Positions 1 through 9,087 of a DNA stretch of 64,000 bases are shown piece after piece (position 1 is the first letter of the stretch; each line of letters opens with the position of its first letter). The position numbers and the translations under genes are program-made. The stretch comes from Pseudomonas sp. S30 (lineage in GTDB: Bacteria; Pseudomonadota; Gammaproteobacteria; Pseudomonadales; Pseudomonadaceae): the NCBI RefSeq assembly GCF_016518545.1, contig NZ_JACVTO010000003.1, positions 248,001 through 312,000 of the forward strand, written 5' to 3'. The notes under the pieces are model-generated. The model was not told the DNA's origin, made no database searches, and saw only the letters and a program-made list of their open reading frames with translations.

Positions 1-1
1 C

Positions 2-184
2 GAGTTCGATCGCGCGAGCGCGTCGGCCTGGTGGGACAAGGCGCTGGAAAACATCGACCAACGACATGGCGGCCTGAGCCCGGAACAGCTGCGCAGGTGC
101 CTGCGTCAGCCCGGACTGCGCCTGACCCTGGGAGCCCGGCGCGAGGAAGTCGAGCGGCACTTGCTGGCTACGCGTCAACACTAG
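2..184 (+). CDS. C-terminal fragment of an unidentified protein
   Basis: An open frame runs in from the left edge and stops at 182-184, giving the last 60 residues of a protein whose start lies outside the window. The fragment is hydrophilic, rich in Arg, Leu and Glu, with no membrane segment. It begins EFDRASASAWWDKALENI and ends LLATRQH. I recognise no family in it. It ends 44 bp before the next start on the same strand. That it is coding is inferred from the long open frame and from the following gene starting just after its stop. Confidence 0.5.
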   Translation, partial: EFDRASASAWWDKALENIDQRHGGLSPEQLRRCLRQPGLRLTLGARREEVERHLLATRQH

Positions 185-228
185 CGCGTCTACTGGCCAG
201 CCCTGCATGGACGGCGTACTCTCGCTGC

Positions 229-1017
229 ATGTCCGCTCTGAACCGTCTGGTCTGCTCACTGCTGCTCATCTGCCTGAGCCCGTTGGCCCAGGCCGAGCGT
301 CTGCGCCTGGTCAGCGACGACTGGGCGCCCTACATCTATCGGCAGTACGGACGGCCCACCGGGCTCGACCATGAAGTGGTCAGCGAAGTGTTCAAGCGCC
401 TGGGCGTGGAGGTGGACTGGCAGTTCCTGCCGTGGAAGCGCTGCCTGGCGATGGTCGAACAGGGGCTGGCCGACGGCATCATGGACATTTTCCATGTCGA
501 TGAGCGCGAGCCCTATCTCATCTATGCACCCGAACCGCTGTCGACCGTGGAGTTCGTGCTGTACCAGGCCAACGCCCGGCCACACCCCGTGCAGCGCCTC
601 GAAGAGCTTGGCGGGTTGCGCATCGGCACATCGCCTGGCTACACCTACGGTGACGCCTTCGAGGCCGCTCTACCGCTTCGCCGCGAAGATGCCCCGACCC
701 ACGAGGCCAATTTCGGCAAGCTGATGCTCGGACGCATCGATCTGCTGATCACCGATCGCCGCGCCGGGCGCTACCTGCGTCAGCGACTGGGGTTGCAGGA
801 TGTGGTTCAGGAGTTGCCGTTGATCGTCGGCCATCAGCCGCAGTATCTGGGCCTGGCGCGCAAATCGGGCCGTGAAGCCCTGGCCAGGGCGTTCGGCGAA
901 GAGTTGCAGCGCTTCAAGCGCGAGCCGGCCTACGCGGCGTTGATCGCGCGCTACCGAGAGGCTCCCGAGGATTTTCTCGACGCCGTTGAGCAGCATGATC
1001 GCAGCACGATGCGCTAG
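229..1017 (+). CDS. Periplasmic solute-binding protein, family 3 type
   Basis: This 262-residue protein starts with a clear signal peptide (MSALNRLVCSLLLICLSPLAQA, cleavage near residue 22) and continues as a small transporter-type substrate-binding domain (SBP_bac_3). The mature start, LRLVSDDWAPYIYRQYG, is typical of the fold, as are a DIFHVDEREPYLIYAPEPL region and a GLRIGTSPGYTYGD segment. The open frame extends further upstream, but the ATG at 229 puts the signal peptide at the N-terminus. No permease or ATPase gene is adjacent, so it is an orphan binding protein; such proteins often bind polar amino acids, but the ligand cannot be read from sequence. Confidence 0.8.
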   Translation: MSALNRLVCSLLLICLSPLAQAERLRLVSDDWAPYIYRQYGRPTGLDHEVVSEVFKRLGVEVDWQFLPWKRCLAMVEQGLADGIMDIFHVDEREPYLIYAPEPLSTVEFVLYQANARPHPVQRLEELGGLRIGTSPGYTYGDAFEAALPLRREDAPTHEANFGKLMLGRIDLLITDRRAGRYLRQRLGLQDVVQELPLIVGHQPQYLGLARKSGREALARAFGEELQRFKREPAYAALIARYREAPEDFLDAVEQHDRSTMR

Positions 1018-1237
1018 CTCTGTTATACTCGGGCCTTCCCGCCCGGCTCACGCCCGGACGCTCGGCCTCGCAACAGGCATCTCGACCCGCAGCGCCGCAC
1101 CCCAAGGTGCCCGCCGCCGCCCTCCCGGATGCGCAGTGTAAGCCCAGCTGGACCGGACGCGATCGCATCCCTTCGATGCCCGTCGCGCCAGGCAGAACAT
1201 CCCACAGGGCCCAGCCCACACGAGAACAGGATTGCCC

Positions 1238-3139
1238 ATGTCCTTTGCTTCCCTCGGTCTCTCCGAGGCACTTGTCCGCGCTATCGAGGCTGCGGGCTAT
1301 ACCCAGCCTACCCCGGTGCAACAGCGGGCCATTCCCGCCGTGTTGCAAGGTCGCGACCTGATGGTCGCCGCTCAGACAGGTACCGGTAAAACCGGTGGCT
1401 TCGCCCTGCCGATCCTGGAACGCCTGTTCCCGGATGGCCACCCCGACAAATCCCAGCGTCACGGCCCGCGCCAACCGCGCGTACTGGTCCTGACGCCGAC
1501 CCGCGAACTGGCCGCGCAGGTCCACGACAGCTTCAAGGTCTATGCCCGTGACCTGAAATTCGTCAGTGCCTGCATCTTCGGTGGTGTCGGCATGAATCCG
1601 CAGGTCCAGGCCATGGCCAAGGGCGTCGATGTCCTGGTCGCCTGCCCCGGGCGCCTGCTCGACCTCGCCGGCCAGGGCAGCGTCGACCTGTCCAAGGTCG
1701 AGATCCTGGTGCTGGACGAAGCCGACCGCATGCTCGACATGGGCTTCATCCACGACGTGAAGAAGGTCCTGGCCCGGCTGCCGGCCAAGCGCCAGAACCT
1801 GCTGTTCTCGGCGACCTTCTCCAAGGACATCACCGACCTGGCGGACAAGCTGCTGCACAACCCCGAGCGCATCGAGGTCACGCCGCCCAATACCACCGTC
1901 GAACGTATCGAGCAGCGAGTCTATCGCCTGGCGGCCAGCCACAAGCGTGCCCTGCTGGCGCACCTGATCACCCTCGGCGCCTGGGAGCAGGTGCTGGTGT
2001 TCACCCGCACCAAGCACGGTGCCAATCGCCTGGCCGAGTACCTGGAAAAGCACGGCCTGACCGCTGCCGCGATCCATGGCAACAAGAGCCAGAATGCCCG
2101 CACCAAGGCCCTGGCCGACTTCAAGGCCAACAGCGTGCGCGTGCTGGTGGCCACCGACATCGCGGCCCGCGGCCTGGACATCGATCAATTGCCCCACGTG
2201 GTCAACTTCGAGCTGCCCAACGTCGAGGAAGACTACGTCCACCGCATTGGCCGTACCGGTCGCGCCGGCCGGTCCGGCGAGGCCATCTCGCTGGTGGCGC
2301 CGGATGAAGAGAAGCTGCTCAAGAGCATCGAGCGGGTCACCCGCCAGAAGATCCCGGATGGCGACCTGATGGGCTTCGACGCCTCTCAGGTGGAAGCGGA
2401 AAAACCCGAAGTGCGCGAGCGTCAGCCGAGCAATGGTCGCGGCGGCCGTAATCAGCCGCGTGGCGAGAGCAGCAAGGAAGGCAGCGGCGGGCGCAAGGAC
2501 AAGGGCAAGGACAAAGGCCGTGCCAAGCAGCCCTCTGCGGAAAAACCTGCCGACAAGGAAGGCGCCGGCGAAAAGTCCCAGGCCAGGAAGCAGGAGCCGC
2601 GCAAGCCGCGCGACAACCGCAAGCCTCGCCAGGCTCAGAACGGCCAGGCCCAGACCAGCGCGCCCAAGGTGCCGCAGGACCGCGATCCTGAGGTGTTCCT
2701 GGACGATGACATCGACAATTTCGGCAACCGTGCCGATTACGTCAGCCCCTACCAGAATGGCAAGGGCCAGGGCCGCAACCGTCGTCCCGGCGGTAATGGC
2801 GGTCAGGCTCAGGGCCAAGGCCAGCGTTCCGCAGGCGGCCAGCCACGCAGCAATAACGGCGGTGGTGGTGGGCAGCGCCAGGGCGGCCAGGGCGGCGACA
2901 AGCGCCCGCGCAACAATGCCGGCGGCGCACGTCGCGATGGCAATCCAGGTCGCGGTCGCCGTGAAGACAGCTCGCGTCAGGAGCCGGCCGTGCGTAATCC
3001 ACGGGAATCGCAGCCCGCACCGGTGATCATTCGCAAGGAATCCAAGCTCGATCGCTATCCGACACCCGAGCAGCTGGAAGACTTGCCAAGCCGCCCACGG
3101 GGTGAGCGTCCGGCACTATTGACCCGCAAGGGCGGCTAG
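1238..3139 (+). CDS. rhlE: DEAD-box ATP-dependent RNA helicase RhlE
   Basis: This 633-residue helicase unwinds structured RNA, probably in ribosome assembly and RNA turnover. Visible motifs are the Q motif YTQPTPVQ (21-28), Walker A AQTGTGKT (45-52), [12 protein letters not shown] at 160-163, SAT in [14 protein letters not shown], and HRIGRTGR at 335-342. After the two RecA-like domains (to about residue 385) comes a tail of roughly 245 residues, very rich in Lys, Arg, Gly, Gln and Asn, expected to be disordered and RNA-binding. Start: ATG at 1238 with an ACAGGA ribosome site six bases upstream. The in-frame TTG at 1232 is less likely. Confidence 0.95.
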   Translation: MSFASLGLSEALVRAIEAAGYTQPTPVQQRAIPAVLQGRDLMVAAQTGTGKTGGFALPILERLFPDGHPDKSQRHGPRQPRVLVLTPTRELAAQVHDSFKVYARDLKFVSACIFGGVGMNPQVQAMAKGVDVLVACPGRLLDLAGQGSVDLSKVEILVLDEADRMLDMGFIHDVKKVLARLPAKRQNLLFSATFSKDITDLADKLLHNPERIEVTPPNTTVERIEQRVYRLAASHKRALLAHLITLGAWEQVLVFTRTKHGANRLAEYLEKHGLTAAAIHGNKSQNARTKALADFKANSVRVLVATDIAARGLDIDQLPHVVNFELPNVEEDYVHRIGRTGRAGRSGEAISLVAPDEEKLLKSIERVTRQKIPDGDLMGFDASQVEAEKPEVRERQPSNGRGGRNQPRGESSKEGSGGRKDKGKDKGRAKQPSAEKPADKEGAGEKSQARKQEPRKPRDNRKPRQAQNGQAQTSAPKVPQDRDPEVFLDDDIDNFGNRADYVSPYQNGKGQGRNRRPGGNGGQAQGQGQRSAGGQPRSNNGGGGGQRQGGQGGDKRPRNNAGGARRDGNPGRGRREDSSRQEPAVRNPRESQPAPVIIRKESKLDRYPTPEQLEDLPSRPRGERPALLTRKGG

Positions 3140-3200
3140 GCGCCGGTACCGGAGCAGGCGCTATCGGCGATGGCCGGTGGCACCGGCCTGGGGCAGGTGC

Positions 3201-3220
3201 AAAGGGCTGCTTCGCAGCCC
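3201..3220 (-). terminator. Stem-loop ending yceI transcription
   Basis: GGGCTGC and GCAGCCC (3204-3210, 3214-3220) form a perfect 7-bp stem around TTC. On the minus strand it is followed by TTT, which suits the end of yceI. It lies between the convergent genes rhlE and yceI. Confidence 0.55.
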
Positions 3221-3230
3221 GTCGCGGGGA

Positions 3231-3251
3231 GTAGCGGCGAAGCGCCGCTAC
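3231..3251. repeat. Second hairpin, 9-bp perfect stem
   Basis: GTAGCGGCG (3231-3239) pairs with CGCCGCTAC (3243-3251) around a 3-base loop, eight bases before the yceI stop. With the hairpin at 3204-3220 it forms a tandem pair between convergent genes. It may be a bidirectional terminator or a REP-like relic; there is no T run. Confidence 0.5.
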
Positions 3252-3258
3252 CGAGGGC

Positions 3259-3837
3259 TCATTTCTGTTTCACGCCTTCCAGGCTGATGTCCAGATCCAG
3301 CGTCTGGGAGGTCGGGCCTGGGCCTTTGATGCCGAAGTCGCTCAGGTTCAGCGTAGTCTTGGCATTGAAGCCGGCGCGCTCGCCACCCCATGGATCCTTG
3401 CCTTCACCGTTGAACACGGCCTTGAAAGTGACCGGCTTGGTCACGCCGTGCAGGGTCAGGTCGCCGGTCACGTCGGCGGTCTTGTCACCAGTGGACTTCA
3501 CCGCAGTCGAGACGAACTTGGCCTCAGGGTACTTCTTGACGTCGAGAAAATCGGCGCTGGCGATGTGCTTGTCACGTTCGGCGTGATTGGACCACAGGCT
3601 GGCGGTTTTCAGGTCGACGCTGATCTTGCTGGCTTCCGGCTTGGCGCTGTCCCAGCTGAAATTACCGTCGAAGTCCTTGAACGTGCCGTGGATGAAGCTG
3701 TAGCCCAGGTGGCTGATCTTCCAGTCGACGAAGGCGTGCTGGCCTTCCTTGTCGATCTTGTACTCGGCAGCCATTGCCTGACCTGCGCCAAGCAGAGCGG
3801 TACCGAGGGCCAGTGCTGCAAACGTCTTCTTCAACAT
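3259..3837 (-). CDS. yceI: YceI-family periplasmic lipid-binding protein
   Basis: This is a 192-residue secreted protein. The first 23 residues are a signal peptide ending GQAMA, and the mature chain starts [20 protein letters not shown]. It has the length and pattern of the YceI lipocalin-like beta barrel ([46 protein letters not shown]). Members bind polyisoprenoid or amphiphilic ligands in the periplasm. Start: ATG at 3837, preceded by AAGGA. It lies 34 bp downstream of a cytochrome b561 gene on the same strand. This pairing is common in proteobacteria and suggests a shared transcript. Confidence 0.92.
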   Translation of the reverse strand: MLKKTFAALALGTALLGAGQAMAAEYKIDKEGQHAFVDWKISHLGYSFIHGTFKDFDGNFSWDSAKPEASKISVDLKTASLWSNHAERDKHIASADFLDVKKYPEAKFVSTAVKSTGDKTADVTGDLTLHGVTKPVTFKAVFNGEGKDPWGGERAGFNAKTTLNLSDFGIKGPGPTSQTLDLDISLEGVKQK

Positions 3838-3871
3838 CCTTAGTTCCTTCCATTGCGATTGAGGTTGAGGG

Positions 3872-4423
3872 TCAAGCCTTGCGGCCCAGCATGCGAGTGA
3901 GGGTCGCGTCACGGTCGATGAAATGGTGCTTGAGGGCGGCCAGACCATGCAAACCGGCGAAGATCACCAGCCCCCAGGCCAGGTACAGATGGATCGTGCC
4001 GGCAACGTCTGCCTGGTCGGGCAGGTTGCTGACCAGCGCCGGTACTTCGAACAGGCCGAACACCGGAATGCCGACGCCGTCGGCGGTGGAGATCAGGTAG
4101 CCCGCGGTCATCACCGCGAACAGCCCCAGGTACAAGCCCAGATGCCCGAGCTTGGCCGCGACACGGGTGAAGGTGCCGTGGGTGGCCAAGGTCGGCGGCG
4201 GCGGGCTGATCAGGCGCCACAGCACTCGCAGCAGCATCGTCGCCAGCAATACCAGGCCGATGCTCTTGTGCAGGTCCGGGCCAGCTTTGCGCCACGGATC
4301 GTAGTAGTCGAGCCCGACCATCCACAGCCCCAGGCCGAACAGGCCGAATACGGCCAGCGCCACACCCCAATGGAGGGCGATGCTGACCGCACCGTAGCGC
4401 GAGGCAGAGTTGCGCAGTTGCAT
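3872..4423 (-). CDS. Cytochrome b561 family membrane protein
   Basis: This 183-residue integral membrane protein has four hydrophobic helices and conserved histidines suited to binding two b-type hemes: HWG in helix 1 (His18), HKSIGLVLL in helix 2, and [13 protein letters not shown] near the end. The family moves electrons across the inner membrane, in some members from ubiquinol to periplasmic acceptors. The ATG at 4423 gives the usual N-terminus ([20 protein letters not shown]); the frame stays open upstream to 4501, but that would add an atypical extension. It is transcribed ahead of yceI. Confidence 0.9.
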   Translation of the reverse strand: MQLRNSASRYGAVSIALHWGVALAVFGLFGLGLWMVGLDYYDPWRKAGPDLHKSIGLVLLATMLLRVLWRLISPPPPTLATHGTFTRVAAKLGHLGLYLGLFAVMTAGYLISTADGVGIPVFGLFEVPALVSNLPDQADVAGTIHLYLAWGLVIFAGLHGLAALKHHFIDRDATLTRMLGRKA

Positions 4424-4592
4424 GATGGCGTTATCCCCCGAAGAAGCTGAGCACACGATAGCGCGAAAAACATCGAATGAAAGCGGAAAAAACCGCTTCA
4501 TATTATCGATATATCCGATTTATTAGTGTGTGATCGGCCCATTAAGAAAACATTAACTTGGGCCGAATGTCACCTGCGAGGCGCCGTGAAGC

Positions 4593-4619
4593 GCTTCGGC
4601 GAGAAACCCTCGCCGAAGC
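4593..4619 (-). terminator. Stem-loop downstream of the amine oxidase gene
   Basis: GCTTCGGCGAG and CTCGCCGAAGC form an 11-bp perfect stem with an AAACC loop, beginning 17 bp after the end of the amine oxidase gene on the minus strand. No clear T run follows, so it may be a Rho-assisted or mRNA-stabilising hairpin. Confidence 0.55.
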
Positions 4620-4635
4620 TCGATGACGCCAGCGA

Positions 4636-6654
4636 TCAGTCTGCCTTGCTCGGGCTGTCGGAGGCTGACTTGTGCTTGGCCTGCTCAGGCTTGCTCACGG
4701 CCTTTTTGGCCGTCTCGGGCTTGCTGGGCTGCTTGGCCGCCGGCTTGTGGGCCGGGGCATGCTTGGCAGGCGCCGCCTTGGCCGGCGTGGACGTGCTCGG
4801 CGCCGTTTTGGCGGCAGCCGGTTTCGCGGCAGGCTTGGGCGGCACATCCTTGGCGGCCGGCGCGGCAGCGGGCGTGGCTGGCGCAGGGGCTGGCACCGGA
4901 GGCGCCGCCACTGCCGGCTGCGCAGGCGGGGTCACCGGTGCAGGCTGAGTGACGGGTTGATCGTCGCCACCGAACAGGCGCGAGAAGAAGCCGGGCTTCT
5001 CCTTGGCCGGCGCGGCGGCAGGTGCCGACGGCGTGGCCGCATCAGGCTTGCTGGCCGCTGCGTCGCTCCCACCGAACAGGCGCGCGAAGAAGCCAGGCTT
5101 GTCCTTGGCCGGTGCTGCGGCAGGTGCCGGCGGGGTGGCCGGTTCCGCTTTACTGGCCGGTGCGTCGCCGCCACCGAACAGGCTCGCGAAGAAGCCGGGC
5201 TTGGGCTTGGCCGCCGCCGCCCCTGCAGCCGCAGCGCCCGCCACCACGGGTGCAGCCTTGGCCACCGGCTCGAACGACTTGCCCGCCGCCAGATCCTCGA
5301 CCTGCCCCGCCGCACGCTGGCCGCTGCGCAGTGCGCCTTCCAGGGTGCCTGGGTAGAGCGCATCGGTGTGCTCGCCGGCGAAGGCGACGCGCTGCATCGG
5401 ACGCTCCCACAGACGCCAGTACTTGCTGATCTGTCCCGGCCCATAGGCCAGGTAGGCGCCACCGGTACCCGGATCTGCGCTGTAGCGCTTGACCTCGTAG
5501 CCGGTGAACGCGCCCCGCGCCTGTGGATACAACGCATGCAGGCGAATCAGCACCTGATCGACCATCTGCTTGTCGCCGAAGGCTTGCAACAGGCGCGCGT
5601 TATCCCCGGACAGGTTGATCACCAGGTTGGCGCCGCCCTTGAGTGCGGGTTCGACCCACAGCATGCCCAGCCCAGCGTTGCTGTAGATCTCGCCCGACAG
5701 GCGCGAGCGACTTTCCCACACCGGGTTCTTGAACTTGAGCAGCAACTGATCGCGCCACCCATAGTTGGTGCCCTTGACCGCAGCCATGTGCTGGGCGTCC
5801 AGCGACGGCGTCATCTGGATCCTGGCCAGCGCACGCAGCGGCACCGCCAGCACCACGTAGTCGGCCTGGTAGCCCACGGAGCCGACCTTGACGGTCACCC
5901 CGTCCTTGTCCTGGACGATGGCGCTGACCGGCGAGTTGGTCTTCAGGGTCTTGATCTGCTTGACGAAGGCCTGGGCCAGCACCGGGCTGCCACCGGGCAG
6001 GCGGGCGGCGCGCAGGTCGCGATCGCCCACCCCGCGATACACCCGCGCCTGCTGGGCGAAGTACAGCAGCGACAGCCGCGACGGCTCGTCGTAGCGGGTG
6101 CGGATTTCCTGATTGACCAGCTGGCGCGCGGTGGCGGGCAGTTGCAGTTTGTCCAGCCAGGCCGCCACGTTGATCTGATCGAGGGCGAACAGGGTGTTGT
6201 TGGTCGCCGGATTGGCCGGATCGTCGATGGAGGCGGCCAGGTCGTCGAGGGTCTTCTCGTAGCGCTTGATGGCCTCGGCGGTGGCCGGCTGCTTGGTGGC
6301 CAGGTCGACTGGGCTGAAGTACTCGCCGTCGATCAGATAGCCGGGCGCGCGCACGAACTCGGGCGCGGGCAGGGTCTCGAGCTTGAAGCGTTGCAGGTAC
6401 TGGTTGAGCACCGGCTGCGCCTTGTCGTTACCGATCCATTCGCTGGTCGCCAGCCCCGAGCGCCCACCGATACCGGCCTTGGCTTCGAGCAAGGTCACCT
6501 GCCAGCCCTTGGCCTGAAGTTCATAGGCCGCCGTCAGGCCTGCCATGCCGCCGCCGACCACGATCGCCGTGGGCGTCTTGTCCTTCGCCAGCGCCCCAGC
6601 GCTGGTTGCACCTATCAACACCAATGCGCACAGGCGCACCCAAGCAGCAGCCAT
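4636..6654 (-). CDS. Secreted flavin amine oxidase with repeat-bearing C-terminal tail
   Basis: This 672-residue protein has a signal peptide (about residues 1-23), then an FAD Rossmann motif (VVGGGMAGLTAAYEL) and a monoamine-oxidase-type domain to about residue 465. It closes with an FAD-site segment (RVAFAGEHTDALYPGTLEGAL). It should oxidise an amine outside the cytoplasm; the substrate is unknown. The last 190 or so residues are unusual. They hold a 34-residue tandem repeat carrying KPGFF(A/S)(S/R)LFGG at residues 485, 519 and 553, then a Pro/Ala/Lys-rich tail of about 85 residues. It is transcribed divergently from bioA. Confidence 0.88.
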   Translation of the reverse strand: MAAAWVRLCALVLIGATSAGALAKDKTPTAIVVGGGMAGLTAAYELQAKGWQVTLLEAKAGIGGRSGLATSEWIGNDKAQPVLNQYLQRFKLETLPAPEFVRAPGYLIDGEYFSPVDLATKQPATAEAIKRYEKTLDDLAASIDDPANPATNNTLFALDQINVAAWLDKLQLPATARQLVNQEIRTRYDEPSRLSLLYFAQQARVYRGVGDRDLRAARLPGGSPVLAQAFVKQIKTLKTNSPVSAIVQDKDGVTVKVGSVGYQADYVVLAVPLRALARIQMTPSLDAQHMAAVKGTNYGWRDQLLLKFKNPVWESRSRLSGEIYSNAGLGMLWVEPALKGGANLVINLSGDNARLLQAFGDKQMVDQVLIRLHALYPQARGAFTGYEVKRYSADPGTGGAYLAYGPGQISKYWRLWERPMQRVAFAGEHTDALYPGTLEGALRSGQRAAGQVEDLAAGKSFEPVAKAAPVVAGAAAAGAAAAKPKPGFFASLFGGGDAPASKAEPATPPAPAAAPAKDKPGFFARLFGGSDAAASKPDAATPSAPAAAPAKEKPGFFSRLFGGDDQPVTQPAPVTPPAQPAVAAPPVPAPAPATPAAAPAAKDVPPKPAAKPAAAKTAPSTSTPAKAAPAKHAPAHKPAAKQPSKPETAKKAVSKPEQAKHKSASDSPSKAD
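4897..5202 (-). repeat. Tandem 102-bp coding repeat in the amine oxidase gene
   Basis: There are three units, the third diverging after its first half, with exact 102-bp (34-codon) spacing between the Lys codons at 5202, 5100 and 4998. Each unit starts KPGFFxxLFGG and the first two end in an Ala/Pro linker. The period is seen directly; any function is inference. Confidence 0.85.
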
Positions 6655-6854
6655 GTCGGCGAACTCCGGATCAGAAGCGAGAATGTAAGTGGGGAGGTAT
6701 TCCCCGAGAGGCGCGTGAAGAATACGTCAGGAGCCCTCGGGCCTGCCAGCGCGATGCATGCTTGCGTGCGTGCGCAAAATCCGAGGTTGTTCCTGCAGGT
6801 GGCTTTGCTTAGGCTTACGCCGTCTTACCCGCCACCCCGTCAGGAGATATGCCC

Positions 6855-8261
6855 ATGGGCCTGAATCAACAGTGGATGCAGCGCGACCTCGAGGTCCTCT
6901 GGCACCCCTGCACGCAGATGAAAGACCACGAGCACCTGCCGCTGATCCCGATTCGTCGCGGTGAGGGCGTGTGGCTGGAGGACTTCGACGGCAAGCGTTA
7001 CCTGGACGCGGTGAGCTCCTGGTGGGTCAACGTCTTCGGCCACGCCAACCCGCGCATCAACCAGCGCATCAAGGATCAGGTCGACCAGCTCGAACACGTG
7101 ATCCTCGCAGGCTTCAGCCATCAGCCGGTGATCGAGCTGTCCGAGCGTCTGGTGGCCATGACCCCGCCTGGCCTGGATCGGGTGTTCTACGCCGACAATG
7201 GCTCGTCGTGCATCGAAGTGGCGCTGAAGATGAGCTTCCACTATTGGCAGAACAAGGGCCAGAGCGCCAAGAAGCGCTTCGTCACCCTGACCAACAGCTA
7301 CCACGGCGAGACCATCGCCGCGATGTCGGTCGGCGACGTGCCGCTGTTCACCGAGACCTACAAGCCGCTGCTGCTCGACACCCTCAAGGTGCCCAGCCCC
7401 GACTGCTACCTGCGCCCTGAAGGGGTGAGCTGGGAGGCGCACTCGCGCACCTTGTTCGAGGTCATGGAGCAGACCCTGGCCGAGCACCACGCCAGCATCG
7501 CGGCGGTGATCGTCGAGCCGCTGATCCAGGGCGCCGGCGGCATGCGCATGTACCACCCGGTCTACCTCAGGCTGCTGCGCGAAGCCTGCGACCGCTACGG
7601 CGTGCACCTGATCCATGACGAGATCGCGGTGGGCTTCGGCCGCACCGGCACGATGTTCGCCTGCGAGCAGGCCGGCATTCGCCCCGACTTCCTGTGCCTG
7701 TCCAAGGCACTCACCGGGGGCTACCTGCCGCTGGCCGCCTGCCTGACCACCGACGATGTATACCAGGCGTTCTACGACGACTACCCGACCCTGCGCGCCT
7801 TCCTGCATTCGCACAGCTACACGGGCAACCCGCTGGCATGCGCCGCGGCCCTGGCGACGCTGGACATCTTCGAGCAGGACCAGGTGATCGAAGCCAACAA
7901 GGCCCTGGCCACGCGCATGGCCAGTGCCACGGCGCACCTGGTCGATCACCCCCATGTGGCGGAAGTGCGCCAGACCGGCATGGCCCTGGCCATCGAAATG
8001 GTCAAGGACAAGGCCGGCAAGGTCGCCTACCCGTGGCAGGAACGCCGCGGCCTCAAGGTCTTCGAGCATGCCTTGAGCCGCGGCGCCCTGCTGCGCCCGT
8101 TGGGTAGCGTGGTGTACTTCCTGCCGCCGTACGTGATCACCCCGGAGCAGATCGATTTCCTCGCCGAAGTGGCCAGCGAAGGCATCGACATCGCCACCGC
8201 CGGGCAGATCAGCGTGGCGGTGCCTGCCAACTTCCATCCCGACTTCCGCGACCCGGGCTGA
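6855..8261 (+). CDS. bioA: Adenosylmethionine-8-amino-7-oxononanoate aminotransferase
   Basis: This 468-residue PLP enzyme of class III makes 7,8-diaminopelargonate in biotin synthesis, using S-adenosylmethionine as amino donor. BioA features are LWHPCTQMKDH near the N-terminus, SSWWVNVFGHANP, NGSSCIEVALKMSFHYW, HDEIAVGFGRTG, and the PLP lysine in SKALTGG (Lys284). Start: ATG at 6855, with AGGAG 8 bases upstream, preferred to the ATG at 6849, which sits too close to the ribosome site. It stands apart from other bio genes, as is usual in Pseudomonas, and is followed 63 bp later by rsmE. Confidence 0.95.
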   Translation: MGLNQQWMQRDLEVLWHPCTQMKDHEHLPLIPIRRGEGVWLEDFDGKRYLDAVSSWWVNVFGHANPRINQRIKDQVDQLEHVILAGFSHQPVIELSERLVAMTPPGLDRVFYADNGSSCIEVALKMSFHYWQNKGQSAKKRFVTLTNSYHGETIAAMSVGDVPLFTETYKPLLLDTLKVPSPDCYLRPEGVSWEAHSRTLFEVMEQTLAEHHASIAAVIVEPLIQGAGGMRMYHPVYLRLLREACDRYGVHLIHDEIAVGFGRTGTMFACEQAGIRPDFLCLSKALTGGYLPLAACLTTDDVYQAFYDDYPTLRAFLHSHSYTGNPLACAAALATLDIFEQDQVIEANKALATRMASATAHLVDHPHVAEVRQTGMALAIEMVKDKAGKVAYPWQERRGLKVFEHALSRGALLRPLGSVVYFLPPYVITPEQIDFLAEVASEGIDIATAGQISVAVPANFHPDFRDPG

Positions 8262-8324
8262 GCCGAGCCGGCCCCCTGGATGCGCCCCGCACGGGCGCCT
8301 GCCCCTTCACCCACGAGCCTGACC

Positions 8325-9044
8325 ATGAGACTGTCCCGCTTCTTCATCGACGCCCCCCTGAGCCTCGGCGAGCACGCGCTCCCCGAGACCCAGGCCCATT
8401 ACATCGGCCGCGTGCTGCGCATGAGCGCAGGCGACGCAGTGCAATTATTCGACGGCAGCGGTCAGGAATACCTGGGCCAGCTGCTGGAAGTCGGCAAGAA
8501 ATCGGTGCGGGTCGCACTCGAGCAGGCCATCGCCGGCCAGCCCGACTCACCGCTGCAGGTGCACCTGGGTCAGGGGCTGTCGCGTGGCGAGCGCATGGAC
8601 TGGGCGATCCAGAAGGCCACCGAGCTGGGCGTGCAGGCCATCACCCCGATCGTCAGCGAGCGCTGCGAGGTGCGCCTGAAGGATGAACGCGCCGACAAGC
8701 GCCTGGCCCACTGGCGCCAGGTGGCGATCAGTGCCTGTGAACAGTGCGGCCGTTCGAGCCTGCCGCAGATCCTCGCGCCGGTGACCCTGGGCGAGTGGAT
8801 CGAGACGGTCGAGGCCGACCTGAAGCTGGTGCTGCACCCCGTCGCCCAGGCGCTGAGCAGCCATGCCAGGCCGCAGCGCCTGGCGTTCCTGATCGGCCCG
8901 GAAGGGGGGCTGAGCGACGCCGAAGTCGAGCAGGCCAAGGCCGCCGGTTTCCACGCCGCGCGCCTGGGTCCACGGGTGCTGCGCACCGAGACCGCACCGG
9001 TGGTGGCGCTGTCGGTGGCGCAGCAGCTGTGGGGCGATTTCTAG
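8325..9044 (+). CDS. rsmE: 16S rRNA (uracil-1498-N3)-methyltransferase RsmE
   Basis: This 239-residue SPOUT methyltransferase methylates U1498 of 16S rRNA. It has the N-terminal PUA-like region (MRLSRFFIDAPL, HYIGRVLRM, LFDGSG). The C-terminal knot carries KATELGVQAITPIVSERCEV, LIGPEGGLSDAEVEQA and LGPRVLRTETAPVVAL, which bind S-adenosylmethionine. Start: ATG at 8325, which gives the typical N-terminus. A second, more divergent RsmE-family gene lies at 38152-38859; this copy is the closer match to the classical enzyme. Confidence 0.93.
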   Translation: MRLSRFFIDAPLSLGEHALPETQAHYIGRVLRMSAGDAVQLFDGSGQEYLGQLLEVGKKSVRVALEQAIAGQPDSPLQVHLGQGLSRGERMDWAIQKATELGVQAITPIVSERCEVRLKDERADKRLAHWRQVAISACEQCGRSSLPQILAPVTLGEWIETVEADLKLVLHPVAQALSSHARPQRLAFLIGPEGGLSDAEVEQAKAAGFHAARLGPRVLRTETAPVVALSVAQQLWGDF

Positions 9045-9087
9045 CGCTGTCTGAAAAGACTGGGCGAGGCGTGACGGCCGCGTAACT

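Noticed and set aside
914..2818. 634-residue open frame antisense to rhlE
   Set aside because: Hydrophobic-looking start but no coherent domain; rhlE has all helicase motifs on the plus strand.
4672..6864. 730-residue open frame on the plus strand opposite the amine oxidase gene
   Set aside because: Composition is Arg/Gly/His-rich without family signal, and the minus strand carries a full FAD enzyme with signal peptide.
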